Shown: positions 8,931 through 20,405, counted from the first letter of the stretch. The stretch is 64,000 nucleotides of DNA from Leptodactylus fallax (GCA_947044405.1 CAMRHE010000021.1:5068501-5132500); one strand, 5' to 3'. The notes: generated by a model not told the origin, from the sequence alone. A program made the numbers and translations.

Positions 8931-10342
8931 CATACTTGCCAACTCTGCCAGAATCTACGGGAGGCTTCTAAAAGAAGGGGTGACGTCCTGGAAGCCCATA
9001 GTAGCAGGCAAATCTCTGGGACTGCTGAGGTAGCAGCCACTTTATAGGTAATTTGGGCAATTTATGTACCAGTCACATCTGAAAAGGGGCTATGACCAGC
9101 ACATTTAGTGTCCAAAGGAGGTTGTGAAGGATCTCGCCTTGCCAAGCCACTTGGCACACCTGCGACCAACCTTCTTTCTTAACCTCCCACTGACACCCCA
9201 TGTGCGGACGAGGTTTATAGGATAATACGAAACGAGCTTTCTAAATTTTATATATTTATTAACCTCCAAAAGGGTCGGTACTAAGCATTAACATATACAG
9301 AAATATATAAATCAATCATCAAGCAAATACGGATAAAAGTAAAATACAGTACAACAAAATAAAAAGTGAAATAAAAAATAGAAAAATACCAGAACAAATA
9401 GTCAGTTTCTCTAAGCCCATGTGGTAGGCTTCAGGGTTCTTCCTTAAGCAAGTTACAGAGCATGTGTCTCCTACATGCTGTCCGGAACAAGAAGACTCAG
9501 GCCTGCCTCTTAAGCCGCATGGCTAGGCCGCATGGCTGAAGTCCACACCATGACCTCCCCTCACATCTTCTCCAGGAACAAGATAACCAAAAAGACCCCC
9601 CTTTTCCTGCTCTGAGACCTTTTATTATACTGGTCTCCTCCCTAAGTGATGTCACCAAAAAGGAGAAGTCCCACCCACCAGCCCTTCATTTCAGAACTAA
9701 GATTCTTCATATCTCCTTGCTGGGTGTCCGTATTGTAAAGCAAGCGGTCTGATGAGCTTCACGATGAGCCCCATCGTGTAGACACCAATAATGACACCCC
9801 AATCCCCTTTGGGTAAGGAGACCAGTGTCTGGACCTTTTCCGGGTTTTGAACCGTGCCATGTGTGGGCTTTAAACATGCGCCTTGACTGAGAAATTTATC
9901 AGGGTGCCTGTAAGAGGTTCCCCGGGGAAGATATGGTCATAAAACCATATCCCTTTTGATCTGTAGCTGGCTCCATCTTGTCTGGTGATTCCAGCTCTCT
10001 GCAGGAAGCCCCTGTGGAGATGATTAGTTTGACAGGGGTATGTTAATTGAGCTATACATTGGACTACACAGGGTCTGGGCAAAAAAGCAGCCCGACCCCC
10101 TTCCTGTAGACAAACTGGTTTTGAAACTAGGCACCAGCCCCCACTGTGTGGTAGTAATATGGACCGGTAGTAATACATCACAGCAGAAATACTTAACTGG
10201 AGGTCTCTCATCATCACAGATGGTATAGTGATATATGAAGGGCGCGTGGTGATGTTCTGAAGGGACGTGACCACGTAGATAGGGGCATGTCTTTACCTGG
10301 AAATTTCTCTCAGTATTACCCATTCAAATGTTGGCAAGTATG
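8931..10342. mobile_element. TIR element inserted in the minisatellite, carrying a nested LTR
   Basis: The ends CATACTTGCCAAC (8931) and GTTGGCAAGTATG (10330-10342) are perfect inverted repeats, and both flanks are array-like or unique. The left part (CTACGGGAGGCTTCTAAAAG) and the right part after 10035 appear to belong to one non-autonomous element. The middle is a probable solo LTR. There is no transposase. Confidence 0.55.
9123..10034 (-). mobile_element. Probable solo LTR, minus strand, about 912 bp
   Basis: On the minus strand it begins TGTCAAAC (10034) and ends CCTTCACA (9123), i.e. TG...CA. An AATAAA signal on the minus strand lies at about 9256-9261, roughly 135 bp before the LTR end, as expected for R-U5. 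The flanking 5 bp are GAGGT and GGGGT, matching at 4 of 5. There is no internal retroviral coding sequence. The boundaries are inferred from TG/CA, the TSD and the polyadenylation signal only. Confidence 0.45.
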
Positions 10343-10690
10343 TGTCAGACGTATGGGCAGGTGTCTGTGGCCTAACATACAATACACATTTATTCTATCC
10401 TTGCACTAATATTGTATGCATTATGCTTAGCACAACTGTTATGTAGTTATTATTGTTTGGTGTTATGGGTTGGTATACAATGCAACTGCTTTGATACACT
10501 ACATCCTCAGTTCCTTTTTTGTCATGTGACCTTTCACCATTTTACTTCTTTTTATCTATACATTTTATGATTAATGTTTAAATAAAGATAAAGATTTGTA
10601 TTTTTATAATGGATTTTATGTGTCATTTTTTGCTGATTTATTTGTAGTTACTTTAGTTTAAATTACTTTGATCACTATGTTATGCTCTTT
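10343..10690. other. AT-rich spacer without recognised feature
   Basis: About 350 bp of AT-rich sequence with no ORF or repeat that I recognise, between the TIR element and the last minisatellite block. Confidence 0.4.
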
Positions 10691-11060
10691 TGAATTGGTT
10701 GAAGTATGTGACATAGTAGCTAGCTTACATGAGTTGAACCTACTTGTGATGTCACACTAGCCTACCTCAGTGAAACCTACTTGAGATGTCACAGTAGTTA
10801 TTCTAGGTGAAACTTATTTGTGATATTACATTGCTGTAGCTAAGTAACTTACCTGAATGAAACTCACTGGTGATGTCACAGTAGTTTAGTAGGATGAAAC
10901 CTGTTTGTTATGTCACAGTAGCTTACTAGAATGAAATCTGTTTGTGATATCACAGTAGCTTGCGAGAGTGAAACCTGTTTGTGATGCCACCGTAGCTTAG
11001 CAAAGGAAAGCTATTTGTAATATCACATTATGTACCTGACTAAGGCTCAGTTTTTCTGTC
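10691..11060 (+). repeat. CRE-like minisatellite, block 5
   Basis: Seven or so 37-bp units in succession, among the best preserved in the window: ACTTGTGATGTCACACTAGC (10741), TGAGATGTCACAGTAG, TGGTGATGTCACAGTAG, TTGTTATGTCACAGTAGC and TTTGTGATATCACAGTAGC. This block shows that the array once extended across all the insertions to the left. Confidence 0.8.
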
Positions 11061-11243
11061 ACCTTGATTATATACATTATATAATACTGTCGATCTTTGA
11101 GGACATGAAAGGTCTTCTTTAAATAATATTTTATATAGTATACATGCTTTCCTCATGTAGTCTCTGAGCTGAGATCATTAGGACCACTGCTGTATAGAAG
11201 GTGTGTTTTTATTTATGATTTATAGAGTAGGGTGTCACAATCA

Positions 11244-11547
11244 GGGCTGTGGAGTCAGAGTGAGAATTGTGGATTAGGGGACAATTTTGGGGAAATTTGG
11301 AGTCGAAAAAAAAAAGTTACTGACTCCAAGCCTGGCTGCAAAATAAAATGACTAATTATTTTTAATAATATTGTACAATTATTAATATTGTATACTTAAT
11401 TAGATGCATAATTTGTTCCACATTTACTTGCACAGGATTTCAATAATTAACTTTTTAAATAATTAAAGGTTCTTTACTGTAGGAGTCAAAGCAGGAGTCA
11501 GAGTTGGTGGTTTGGCCTACTCACGTCAAAGCCTCGGTCACAACCCT
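11244..11547. mobile_element. hAT-like fragment with GGCTGTGGAGTC end
   Basis: It begins CAGGGCTGTGGAGTCAGAG and ends near GGTCACAACCCTAA, with repeated GGAGTC words at both ends (GACTCCAAGC, GGAGTCAAAGCAGGAGTCAG). This resembles a widespread vertebrate hAT MITE with GGAGTCGGAGTC ends. It is 304 bp, with no coding capacity and no clear TSD. Confidence 0.55.
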
Positions 11548-11603
11548 AACTTTGTATGTGTTAATTTATATGGGTTAAATTATTAAGCACATAGAAATAT
11601 ATA

Positions 11604-12000
11604 CAGTACTGTGCAAGCTTTTTAGGCAAGTGTAGAAAAGTGCTGCAAAGTAATAAATGCTTTCAAAAATAAAAGTGTTAATAGTGTTAAAGTGTCATTT
11701 TTTAAGTGAATAAACAAAAGAAAAATCCATATCAAATAAATATTTGGTATGACCACCCTTTGAAGAAGAAGTCCTGGAAGTAATGATATGACCCCCACAG
11801 AGCCCTGATATCAACATTATCAAGTCTGTCTGGGATTACATTAAAAAAACTGAAGGATTTGACGAAGCCTAGATCCACAGAAGTTCTCCAAAGAATAACC
11901 TTCCTGCTGCTGAGTTCCTTCAAAAACTGTGTACAAGTGTACCTAGAAGAATTGATGCTAATTTGAAGGCAAGGATAGCCACACCAGATATTGATGTGAG
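11604..12000 (+). pseudogene. Mariner/Tc1-type remnant: left terminus plus transposase 3' end
   Basis: It starts CAGTACTGTGCAAGC after a TA dinucleotide, a typical mariner-type terminus. After an internal deletion it enters the C-terminal transposase region (11800-11990), which reads in broken frames as PDIN..KSVWDYIKK and then SSFKNCVQVYLEELM. The conserved PDxNxIExxW-type motif carries K instead of E, and several stops are present. It is a dead deletion derivative. Confidence 0.6.
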
Positions 12001-12013
12001 ATAAAATGCTAAT

Positions 12014-12490
12014 ACATACCTCCAAATAAGAGACTTTGTAATATATCTTATTAAAGAAATATGTTTTCTTCTCCACTTATCGTGCAGTTACATACTTCAT
12101 ATTAGTCAATGAAGAGACAAGGGGGATGTAAAAACACTCAAATAATTGCTGCTGTCACATTCTGCTATTCCTTGCTTTTTTAACTTTGCTAGATTGTAGA
12201 TAAGAGGCTGCTAATACACAGAATGAGAAAATAAATCAATTAAACAGCTGGCTGGAGAATCCTACTCATTCCTTCCCTGCTCCATAGAGTCCATAGAGTT
12301 GTATGTGTGAGGCTGAAGATGGAGACAGATATAACGTAAGCAAGCAGTCAGATTGAAGATAAGGATCAGGAGAACTGCTTAATAAATGGTGAAGGAAACA
12401 GATCTCCTTAATAAGATATATTACAAAGTTTCTTATATTTAAATGCACTATTCATTTATGAAACGTTTATAACTGGAGGTACACTTTAAA
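12014..12490. repeat. MITE with inverted AATATATCTTATTAA arms
   Basis: The segment ACTTTGTAATATATCTTATT at about 12032-12051 is the inverse of AATAAGATATATTACAAAGT at about 12410-12430. The right end, GGAGGTACACTTTAA, looks like a TTAA-type terminus. There is no coding region. Confidence 0.55.
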
Positions 12491-13413
12491 TGGAAAATTA
12501 AACTATTAACACTTCTATTTTTTAAGGGACTCTTACTTGAAGCATTTTTTCACATCTGCCTAAAATATTTTACTCATTACTATATATATATATGAAATGT
12601 ATTTGAGCTGTTGTCCTACTGAGATGTACCGATTGTGTGACACTCAATGCAATATTATGGTATTATGAGTGTGACCCCTTTAAAATTCTTTCTTTTTTCA
12701 GAATTTCTGAGTTGCAACCCATTTGACAGTAGACAAAGGAAAACACAAAACATCAGTATCATCTCTTTTTCTAATAGCACATTTCATTACAGCCCTTAAA
12801 AGCTTTTATTGAATTAATTTATTTCTCTATTTTATCCGAGAAACTCACAAAAGGTTTTTTTGCCTGTTTTTCTACCCCCGTGCTTTTTGCAGCCATAGTT
12901 TGTCCTAAATCCTTCCTCATGGGGATACACTGTAACAATAGGTAAATGATCAATTTACATGCCGAATCTATATGCCGACATCCAAAGCTTTTATTGCTAG
13001 GGTAGAAATCAAATCATTGTCACCCAGAGTGCTAATTATGTCTGATTAATGTGTGATATGTAGCGAGCGTGTCACACTGATGTACCTCAAATTATAGAAA
13101 ACCAGTTGGAGAACCAGTTACATCTTCAATGCAAATAGGATTGCATATTTCCAGCTGTCAATATCTTTATTATTTTATTTATTTATCTCTCTTTTCCCTG
13201 TTTGTCTTTCCAAACAACTATTGGGAAAAGATTGTGAATCAGTTACAGATTAATATAGGCAAAATTATATTGGACTTTGCAATAATTGGTTGTAAAGTAT
13301 TCAATAGTATATCATGTACATATAAGACTGCAGAGACCACAGACCCACAAATGATTGCCCTCCAGCTCCCTTATCATAAATAACACAGCGCACCATGAAT
13401 TCTTTCTTGGAAG
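12491..13413. other. Unique AT-rich block, possible conserved non-coding element
   Basis: No repeat was recognised. It contains a (TA) run at 12582-12592, an octamer ATGCAAAT at 13127-13134 and many TAAT cores. A developmental enhancer is possible, but nothing beyond base composition and motif density supports it. Confidence 0.25.
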
Positions 13414-14052
13414 TGTGTTGGCAGGGTCGGACTGGCCCATCGGGGAACCGGTGAATCCACCGGTGGGCCCCGAGCCCCGACTATTAGTACTCATGTCATG
13501 GGGGCCCGATCGGGATCCTGACCATCCCGATCGGGCCCCTGACCAGTGGCGCTACGATCGCGGTCGCAGGGGGCGCGACCGCGACCGGACCCGGCAGGGT
13601 ACGGGGCCCACGGTCAGCTGGAGATGGCCGGGGCCCCAGACCACTATGATAGCGGTCGGGGAAAGCCTGGTTCCCCGACCGCTATACATACTGTTATTGG
13701 AAAGGGACCCTGGCATATTGCAGGCCCCTTTCCAATAGATGGCAGGGCAGGACACCCAGGGGAGGTGACTGAAAATAATAAATACATATTTTCACCTCTC
13801 CTGGGCGCAGCGTCCTCTCCGGCGCTCTTCCGTCATGTGACTGAGGGCTGTGATTAGGCCCCAGCGGTCACATGGGGGGCAGCTGCGTAATGACGTCATT
13901 GCGCCCCCATGTGACCGCTGAGGCCCAATCACAGGCCTCAGCAGCGTCGTCGGAAAAGGGCCTGAAGACGACAGGATGGAGGATGCCAAGGAAAGGTAAG
14001 GCAAGGTGAGTATGAGAGTTTGTTATTTTTAATCACTTCCCCTGGGCCTCCG

Positions 14053-14100
14053 ATTATTATACTCTGGGGTCTGAGGAGACCCCAAAGTATAATAATAGCA
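14053..14100. repeat. Hairpin TATACTCTGGGGTCT / AGACCCCAAAGTATA
   Basis: A stem-loop of about 48 bp inside the hAT element. Near-identical hairpins are at 35929-35975 and 36221-36265, and a diverged one at 8566-8615, linking otherwise different element families. Confidence 0.6.
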
Positions 14101-14130
14101 CTGAAGCGGAGCGGAGGGGACTATTGGGCG

Positions 14131-14760
14131 CATATAATACTGGGTGGGGGCCACTGTGGAGCTTATAATACTGGATGGGGGCCCCTATAGAGAGCATATA
14201 ATACTGGGTGGGGGCCACTGTGGAACTTATAATACTGGGTGGGGGCCACTATGGAGCTTATAATACTGGGTGGGGGCCACTATGGAGCTTATAATACTGG
14301 GTGGGGGCCACTGTGGAGCTTATAATACTGGGTGGGGGCCACTGTGGAGCTTATAATACTGGGTGGGGGCCACTGTGGAGCTTATAATACTGGGTGGGGG
14401 CCACTGTGGAGCTTATAATACTGGATGGGGGCCCCTATAGAGAGCATATAATACTGGGTGGGGGCCACTGTGGAGCTTATAATACTGGATGGGGGCCCCT
14501 ATAGAGAGCATATAATACTGGGTGGGGGCCACTGTGGAGCTTATAATACTGGGTGGGGGCCATTGTGGAGCTTATAATACTGGGTGGGGGCCACTGTGGA
14601 GCTTATAATACAGGATGGGGGCCACTGGAGCTTATAATACAGGGTGGGGGCCACTGTGGAGCTTATAATACTGGGTGGGGGCCACTGTGGAGCTTATAAT
14701 ACTGGATGGGGGCCACTGTGGAGCATATAATACAGGGTGGGGGCCACTGTGGAGCTTATA
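14131..14760 (+). repeat. 31-bp minisatellite, about 20 units, inside the hAT element
   Basis: The unit is GGGTGGGGGCCACTGTGGAG + CTTATAATACT (31 bp). Variant units carry CCCCTATAGAGAGCAT. The G-rich strand is the plus strand. Because 31 is not a multiple of 3, all frames stay similar every three units and short ORFs over it are not genes. The hAT relative at 26 kb lacks it. Confidence 0.9.
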
Positions 14761-15215
14761 CTCCATACAGTGGCTCCTTCATTTTTTTTTTAATTACGCA
14801 GGGGCACGTGAAAAAAACAAAACAAAAAAACCCCCCACAAACTTTCTTTCCTGTCCCCAATGTCCCCCAGCTTAGTTCGGTCCTGCAGTTCTGTTGTTTT
14901 CTTCCAGCGCAAGTTCCCTCTGCACATGACTACCTGTGACGTCACGTGACCCCTGAGGCCAATCAGTGGCCTAAGGGAAGGGACCTGGGACATCACAGCC
15001 AGTGAGGAATTCCGGCAAAAGAAGACAGCGGAGCTGCAGGACCGGACCGTGCTAAGAGGACACCAGAGCACTGGAGACAGGTGAGTATGTTTAGCATGTT
15101 TTTTTTTTTTTGGGGGGGGGGGGTAGGGGGGATTCACCTCCCCCAGACTAATTATAAAAAAGAAAAAAATTATACTGGACAATCTCTTTAAAGTGTGGTG
15201 CATTAGGGGTGTATA

Positions 15216-15634
15216 TTAAAGGGGTTGTCCAGGCATATTTTGTTATGGTTTATCTTCAGGATAGGCCACAGATACCTGATCTGTAGGGGGCTGACCCCGG
15301 ACCGATCAGCTATATGGAGCCACTTCTGATGCCCGTACTGTACACAATACAGGGCCAGAAGCAGAAAGCTCTGTCCACTGTATAGGGGCCGGGCACCTTC
15401 ACTGTATTTCAGCACTTATTGAAGTCAGTAGGAGCTGAGTTGCAGGGAAGGCGCCGGGCTGCTATACAGCGGATGGAGCTTTCTGCTTCCGGCCCTGTGT
15501 TGTGTACAGAACAGGCTCCGGAAGTGGTTCCGAACAGCTGATGGGGCCATGTGTCAGCCCTCTACCGATCAGATATTTATGGCCTATCCAGAACATAGAC
15601 CATAAAAAAGATTAACCCTGGACAACCCCTTTAA
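15216..15634. mobile_element. TTAA-flanked MITE nested in the hAT element
   Basis: It begins TTAAAGGGGTTGTCCAG and ends GGACAACCCCTTTAA, with TTAA at both ends (piggyBac- or Kolobok-like target choice). Almost the whole length folds back: GGGCCAGAAGCAGAAAGCTC pairs with GAGCTTTCTGCTTCCGGCCC. A related copy is at 26814-27183. Confidence 0.75.
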
Positions 15635-15807
15635 TATGCCCCACAGAGTTTAATGTCCCCCCCACAGGATGTTAGCCCCCATCACTGCTCCCACACAATA
15701 TAATGACCCCATCACTGTTCCTCATGCAGTATGGGGGACCAGTGAAGAGGCCACTATGTGGGGGGACCAGTGAAGTGACCATAGAAAAATTTGGCCCAGA
15801 CAACCCC

Positions 15808-16170
15808 TTAAAAGAGGTTGTCCATAAACTGGAGCGACCACTGTGTCGGCCGCCAGGGGAGGTGTAAAAATAAGAAAATTTTTAAAAAAGCATACTCACC
15901 TATCCCTAGCACCCCGTTGTCCCCTGCCTGTGTCTGTTCGGTCTCATAGCGGCGCCTCATTTCTGGAAATCCTGTACCTAATTGGTCTTAGCGATCACAT
16001 GAGGTGCAGGACTCCCAGCAAGGAGTCGCCGGCATGAGACTGAATGGACACTGGCAGCAGACAACGGAGCGCCGGGGACAGGTGAGTATGCTTTTTAATT
16101 TACTTATTTTTTACTTTACACCTCCCGCCAGCTACATGGGTTGCTCCAATTCCTTCGACAACCTCTTTAA
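15808..16170. mobile_element. Second TTAA MITE nested in the hAT element
   Basis: It starts TTAAAAGAGGTTGTCCA and ends GACAACCTCTTTAA. It carries splice-donor-like CATACTCACC on the minus strand (15891) and ACAGGTGAGTATG on the plus strand (16079). A copy is recognisable in the inverted hAT relative (26.33-26.66 kb). Confidence 0.65.
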
Positions 16171-16590
16171 AGGATTTATCCATCTTCCTAATATTGATGG
16201 CTTGTCCTTAGGATAGGCCATCAATATTACATCTACGATGATACAACAGCCAGGACCTCTGCAGATCAGCTTTTCCAGGACAGTGCGGCTACAGGTAAAG
16301 GTAACAATTCTAGGAGCCACGCTGTTCACTTGCCATACAAGGTGTAACAGTAGGTTTAGGTAGTGCAGTGGTGCACATGGTATAGTGATTGAGCAGCATG
16401 GCTCCCGGCATGTTATTACCTTTAGCCGCCCTGTCTCGATACCGCTGATCTGCAGGGGGTTCTGATGGTGGGCCCCTAAAAACAATTCCACTGGAGGGCC
16501 CTAGACATCCCAGTCCGACACTGTGTGTTGGTCACAGCTTTCATTTGAAATCCAACCATTGAAACCATTAGTACATCACATAAAAGCATT

Positions 16591-16816
16591 AGGCTAAGGT
16601 CCCACGTCGGGGAAACGATGGGGAGCTTTTTATATTGCAGATTTTGTTGCGCTTTTTTGAGCCAAAGCCAACAATGGCTGCAAAAGGAAAAGGAAAATAT
16701 ATAGCAAGTTCTTATACTCTCCCTTCTGCTCAATCCATTTCTGGCTTTGGCTCAAAAACATGCAACAAAATCTGCAACAAAAAAAGCTGCTTTTCCGCAA
16801 CGTGGGACCTTAGCCT
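16591..16816. mobile_element. MITE, AGGCTAAGGTCCCACGT family
   Basis: Inverted ends AGGCTAAGGTCCCACGT (16591) and ACGTGGGACCTTAGCCT (to 16816), with a fold-back interior (GAGCCAAAGCC pairs with GGCTTTGGCTC). It belongs to a family seen at least eight times in the window. No coding capacity. Confidence 0.75.
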
Positions 16817-17813
16817 CACAGGATCTGAAGCGGTTTGCCGGCCACCAGAATCCCACTGAGCAAGTCCGCCAGTTTATCCCCAAAATAGTCGTCAACTGCC
16901 AGCGTAACTTGTCATAAGGAAGTGTCAAAGAGTACTACAACAATGTTCTATATAATATAAAACATTGGGCAGGCACTTTGTCATTTGCTTATTACAGGTG
17001 TGTAGCTTTAAAGGGGGCAGAGGTAAGAATAATTGCCAAGCCCTGGAGCCTGAGGAAGCCCAAAGGCCTCTCTAGATCATAAGAAGACACCAGTATTATG
17101 GCTCATGTGCACGGCTGTTTCATTTCAGATATGTCTATTTTTACTTCTGTTTTACCTCTGTTTCTGATGTGTGTCCTCTGTTAATGTCCATATTTCCATC
17201 CATTTTTCCTTCTTTTTCTTTTCTTCAATTTTGCCTCTTGTCAACGGATCAGTGAAAAACACATAGCACTTGGAGACATCTGTGTGCTTTGCATTTTTTT
17301 TTTCCTGATCCATAGTCTCACTGACCTGAATAGGAAATGCTGTAAGAAAACCGAAAGGATACACCGATCTGTTACAATAAATAATGTGTACATGAACTCA
17401 TAGGAAATGGTCATTTACACTGAGCCTAATAGTTACATAGTGATAGTGGACTGATTAATATAACACTGAATAACTGGGCAGATTCTCCAGTCAGAAGCAG
17501 AGACACTATTGGACAAACCTTGTGTCAGATTTAATAACCATCTGTTGGTTGTCATCCAGCTTTTCCAGAAATTGATAAATAGCTGAATACTGTTTATCAT
17601 TTAACAATATATCAGAAGAGTGCAACTGTTAAGCAACTACAATCATATTGCTAGACTACACGGTGCAAAAAGGCCTAATATGGCTCATTGGTTTAGTTTA
17701 TTGATAGAGGTCCCATTCTACGTACCCTTTCTAATGACATCTTCCTAAATGTTTCACTGGCCGGTCAAAACATATTTAAATGGGCATCTTTTTCTTTAGA
17801 ATTTTGAATGGTT
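16817..17813. other. Mostly unique sequence with one hAT fragment
   Basis: At about 16995-17100 a fragment (GTGTAGCTTTAAAGGGGGCA, then CCCAAAGGCCTCTCTAGATC) matches the style of 34.83-34.93 kb and is a solitary piece of a repeat family. The rest shows nothing I can assign. Confidence 0.4.
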
Positions 17814-17814
17814 T

Positions 17815-18036
17815 TAGGCTAGGTTCACATCTGCATTGGAGTCTCCATAGGAAAGAAAAGTCCTACACGGAGGAATTTTCTCTCCATTGATTTCAGTATA
17901 AAAACGGCAGACACCCGGCTGTTCTTTTGTAAACACCCAGCTGTAACCGCTGTTTTAGCGGACAGCTCTCTGTCGTTCAGGTCCCCTGGAGAACTCGAAA
18001 GATGGAGAGCCCGACGCAAGTGTGAACCTAGCCTTA
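17815..18036. mobile_element. MITE with TAGGCTAGGTTCACA ends
   Basis: The left end TTAGGCTAGGTTCACATCTG is inverted at the right as AAGTGTGAACCTAGCCTTA; total about 222 bp. It is typical of the amphibian GGTTCACA MITEs (compare the larger element at 6.8 kb). No ORF. Confidence 0.7.
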
Positions 18037-20027
18037 CGAGGAATAATTTAAGGTAAATTCCACCTGAAATGCAAAATTATTGTATAATATTCCAGTATTC
18101 CTTTAGAAAGTGAATATGGGGCACATGACAATAACTGGGCACAATGGCGCTTTCTGGATAGTCAGAATATTTGTAGTAGATTGTAGTCTACATCTTATTC
18201 TTAAAGCCAGCATATAGTCAAAGGAAGCATATGTTGCATTGCTGCTTATGTTAGTCAAGTACAGTATTGAAATCAACTGTAAATATGTGTTTAACCAGAC
18301 ATGAGACAGTAAAGAAAAGCAAACCAAATGCTATATAACTTTGGGGATATTCATATCAGATGATAGTATTTTACTAAACATGTAAAGTTATAATTTTAGA
18401 CACTTTTAAGTAAAACTTATATAAATAATAAATGCTGAGCATTCGTATGAATAACTTAAAGAAATTCTTAGAGACTTATAGAGGTCCTTCACATCAGCTC
18501 AATTCTTAAATTGTTACAATTCCCTTTAAACCCTTCCTGTTAGTTCCTTGTTGTTATTTATACTACCACTAGTATACAGCAGGTGGCAGTAGTTTTGCTC
18601 TGGCATCATACCAGACCCCTTGGTTTGTAGTCTATTCTAGGGCATAATTTACATTTATTGAATAATTGCAATGAATGTTTCATATTAATAGGTCTGCATG
18701 CATACATGATGATGGTAATTGCTCTTGAACAACAACTATGGGATGCTTGGCTGAGTGTAAAAGAACATATAGCACTAGTGATCATTGGGCCTGGAGACAG
18801 GAGTCTGATTTGTGCATATTTTCCAGTTGTGTGGCAGAACACATTCAGTATTTGTCTTCCATTATAAGAGTCAGTCATCTTGCTCATGTGCTGCTGACAA
18901 TTAAAATCACATTATTACATTGATTAATATACTAAAATATGGTGCTTGTCTGCGAGAGGAGGGTTTAATCATCTGTTGTTGGGGTGTTGCTGACAGCAAT
19001 GTATTTTCATGTTTACTTTCACCAAGCCAGAAACATTTATTTTCCTCACTTGTGTGTGTAATATAAACCCTCTTTGGATTCCTGCTCCCTTCAGTCTATT
19101 AGAAAAAGCTGTTGGCTGTAGTCTCGCTGCAGACAGCATTCTACAATTCAGAAATTCCTCACTCAGCCAGCTCGAGCTGCGTTTCGCCACTTGTTATCTG
19201 ACCCAAAAGGGTAAACCGGGTCACACATGGGTTCTGTGCTTTTTTAAGAAAATAAATTTATCTGCAAATCTTTCACAGCTCCATTGTAGCCCGGGTGCAA
19301 TGCATGAAATATTTTTCCAATCACTTTCTCCTCCTGTCAGCAATCCCACTACTTGGAAGGTCAGCCATTAGATTGGGCTCTCGCTGTCTTGCTCAGGCTG
19401 ATTCCTGGTCTGTTGGTGATGGATGGCCCAGTTTGAATTCTGACATCCTGCCTTACTTGAATGACCCGCGGTGGCATATGTCAGCCACTTATTTCATGCC
19501 TGTTTGCTGTATAAGAAAAACACAGCTCTTGTGCTTTTTCCATACAGGAAGATGAGAGAGGCAGAGAGTAATAGAGAGAGAGAAAAAGAGGAGTGTGGAT
19601 AAAAAAAAAAAAAAAGAAAAAGAAAAGAAAAAAGAAACATAAGCAAAGAGGATGAAATAGAGGAAGGGTTGGAAAATAAACAGATCTCAGGAGAAATCAT
19701 GGATAGCAGATGAGCCATTGAAATTATTCCCTATACTGTATGCAGGCTAGTACAAGGAGAAAGCATAGCACTGTAGGGTAATCCTACAAGCAAGTAGCAA
19801 AAAGGTGTTTTTATGTCTAATAGCACAAAAAGTATAATAGCATTTGTACATTCAACGTCAAAGAAGCCACAGGTATTACCAAGGATCCATGAGTCGCTTG
19901 AGGCTTTGGAATAATGTATACTATAATAGTGATAAAGCACCAGCTACTAGCACGGCCGAAATATAAGAATCAGAATCATATAGAATGTCCAGAAATAATT
20001 GGGCAGATTCATAAAACTGTCTAAAAC
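18037..20027. other. Unique region with possible conserved non-coding block
   Basis: No gene is supported. Bases about 18950-19510 are less AT-rich, lack repeat signatures and look like a conserved non-coding element; this is composition-based only. A polypurine tract, (GA)-rich then A-rich, spans 19548-19690. Confidence 0.3.
19548..19690 (+). repeat. Polypurine tract
   Basis: About 140 bp almost entirely of A and G (GAGAGAGAGAAAAAGAGGAG and similar, then A-runs). A simple sequence that could adopt triplex structure; ORFs on the other strand here are composition artefacts. Confidence 0.7.
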
Positions 20028-20293
20028 TGTCACGTGGTGTAAATGTTGCAGAAAAAAATGCGGCGTTTCACAATCACTGCAAGGTGGATGGGATTCCCAC
20101 CTTGCAGAAAAATACGCACAGGAGACACATTGCTATTTCCAAATCTTTTGCGGTTTTGGAAATCGCAGCATGTCAATTATACCTACAAATACGCTGGCGG
20201 TTTCCCTATAGGTATAATGAAAGCAGAAAGTCCATAGAGGTTTTTCCCGCAGCGCTTTTTTGCTGTGGGACGCTACATGGGGCCTTAGCCTAA
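20028..20293. mobile_element. MITE, GGGGCCTTAGCC family, left end degraded
   Basis: The right end ACATGGGGCCTTAGCCTAA is intact. The interior has the family landmarks GGAAATCGCAGCATGTCAAT and CCCTATAGGTATAAT, found again at 22.9, 23.8, 27.4 and 46.6 kb. Confidence 0.65.
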
Positions 20294-20405
20294 AAGAAAA
20301 ACTCTCTTTGTTGCCCATAGCAACCAATCATAGGACAGCTTTCATTTTTCAAGCGCACAATAAGAAATAAAAGCTGGTCTGTGATTGGCTGCTATAGGTG
20401 AAAGG
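20294..20405. repeat. Short hairpin repeat, ATAGCAACCAATCA type
   Basis: TAGCAACCAATCATAGGACA is answered by CTGTGATTGGCTGCTA about 60 bp later. A fragment of the same repeat (TGCCATAGCAACCAATCATA) lies at about 34267-34290. It is probably a small non-autonomous repeat. Confidence 0.45.

Larger units (their letters stand above)
13422..16523 (+). mobile_element. 3.1-kb non-autonomous hAT element with perfect 8-bp TSD
   Basis: The termini are CAGGGTCGGACTGG (13422) and CCAGTCCGACACTG-like (to 16523). The 8-bp TSD TGTGTTGG is exact at 13414-13421 and 16524-16531, the hAT signature. It contains no transposase. Inside are a CpG-rich palindromic left part (13500-13980), a hairpin at 14053-14100, a 31-bp tandem array, a poly-G/poly-T stretch at 15099-15125, and nested TTAA MITEs. 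A shorter inverted relative sits at 26028-27293. Confidence 0.85.

Noticed and set aside
9870..10323. Minus-strand ORFs of 134 and 99 residues
   Set aside because: They overlap each other in different frames across the boundary of a probable solo LTR and show no retroviral or cellular domain.
4535..11060. Alternating repeats and non-repeat segments resembling a repeat-spacer array
   Set aside because: The interruptions are long transposon insertions of different kinds, and the units are diverged tandem repeats.
13355..13857. ORFs of 127 and 103 residues, arginine- and proline-rich
   Set aside because: They overlap the CpG-rich left part of a hAT element in different frames and resemble no protein. 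Base composition explains the open frames.
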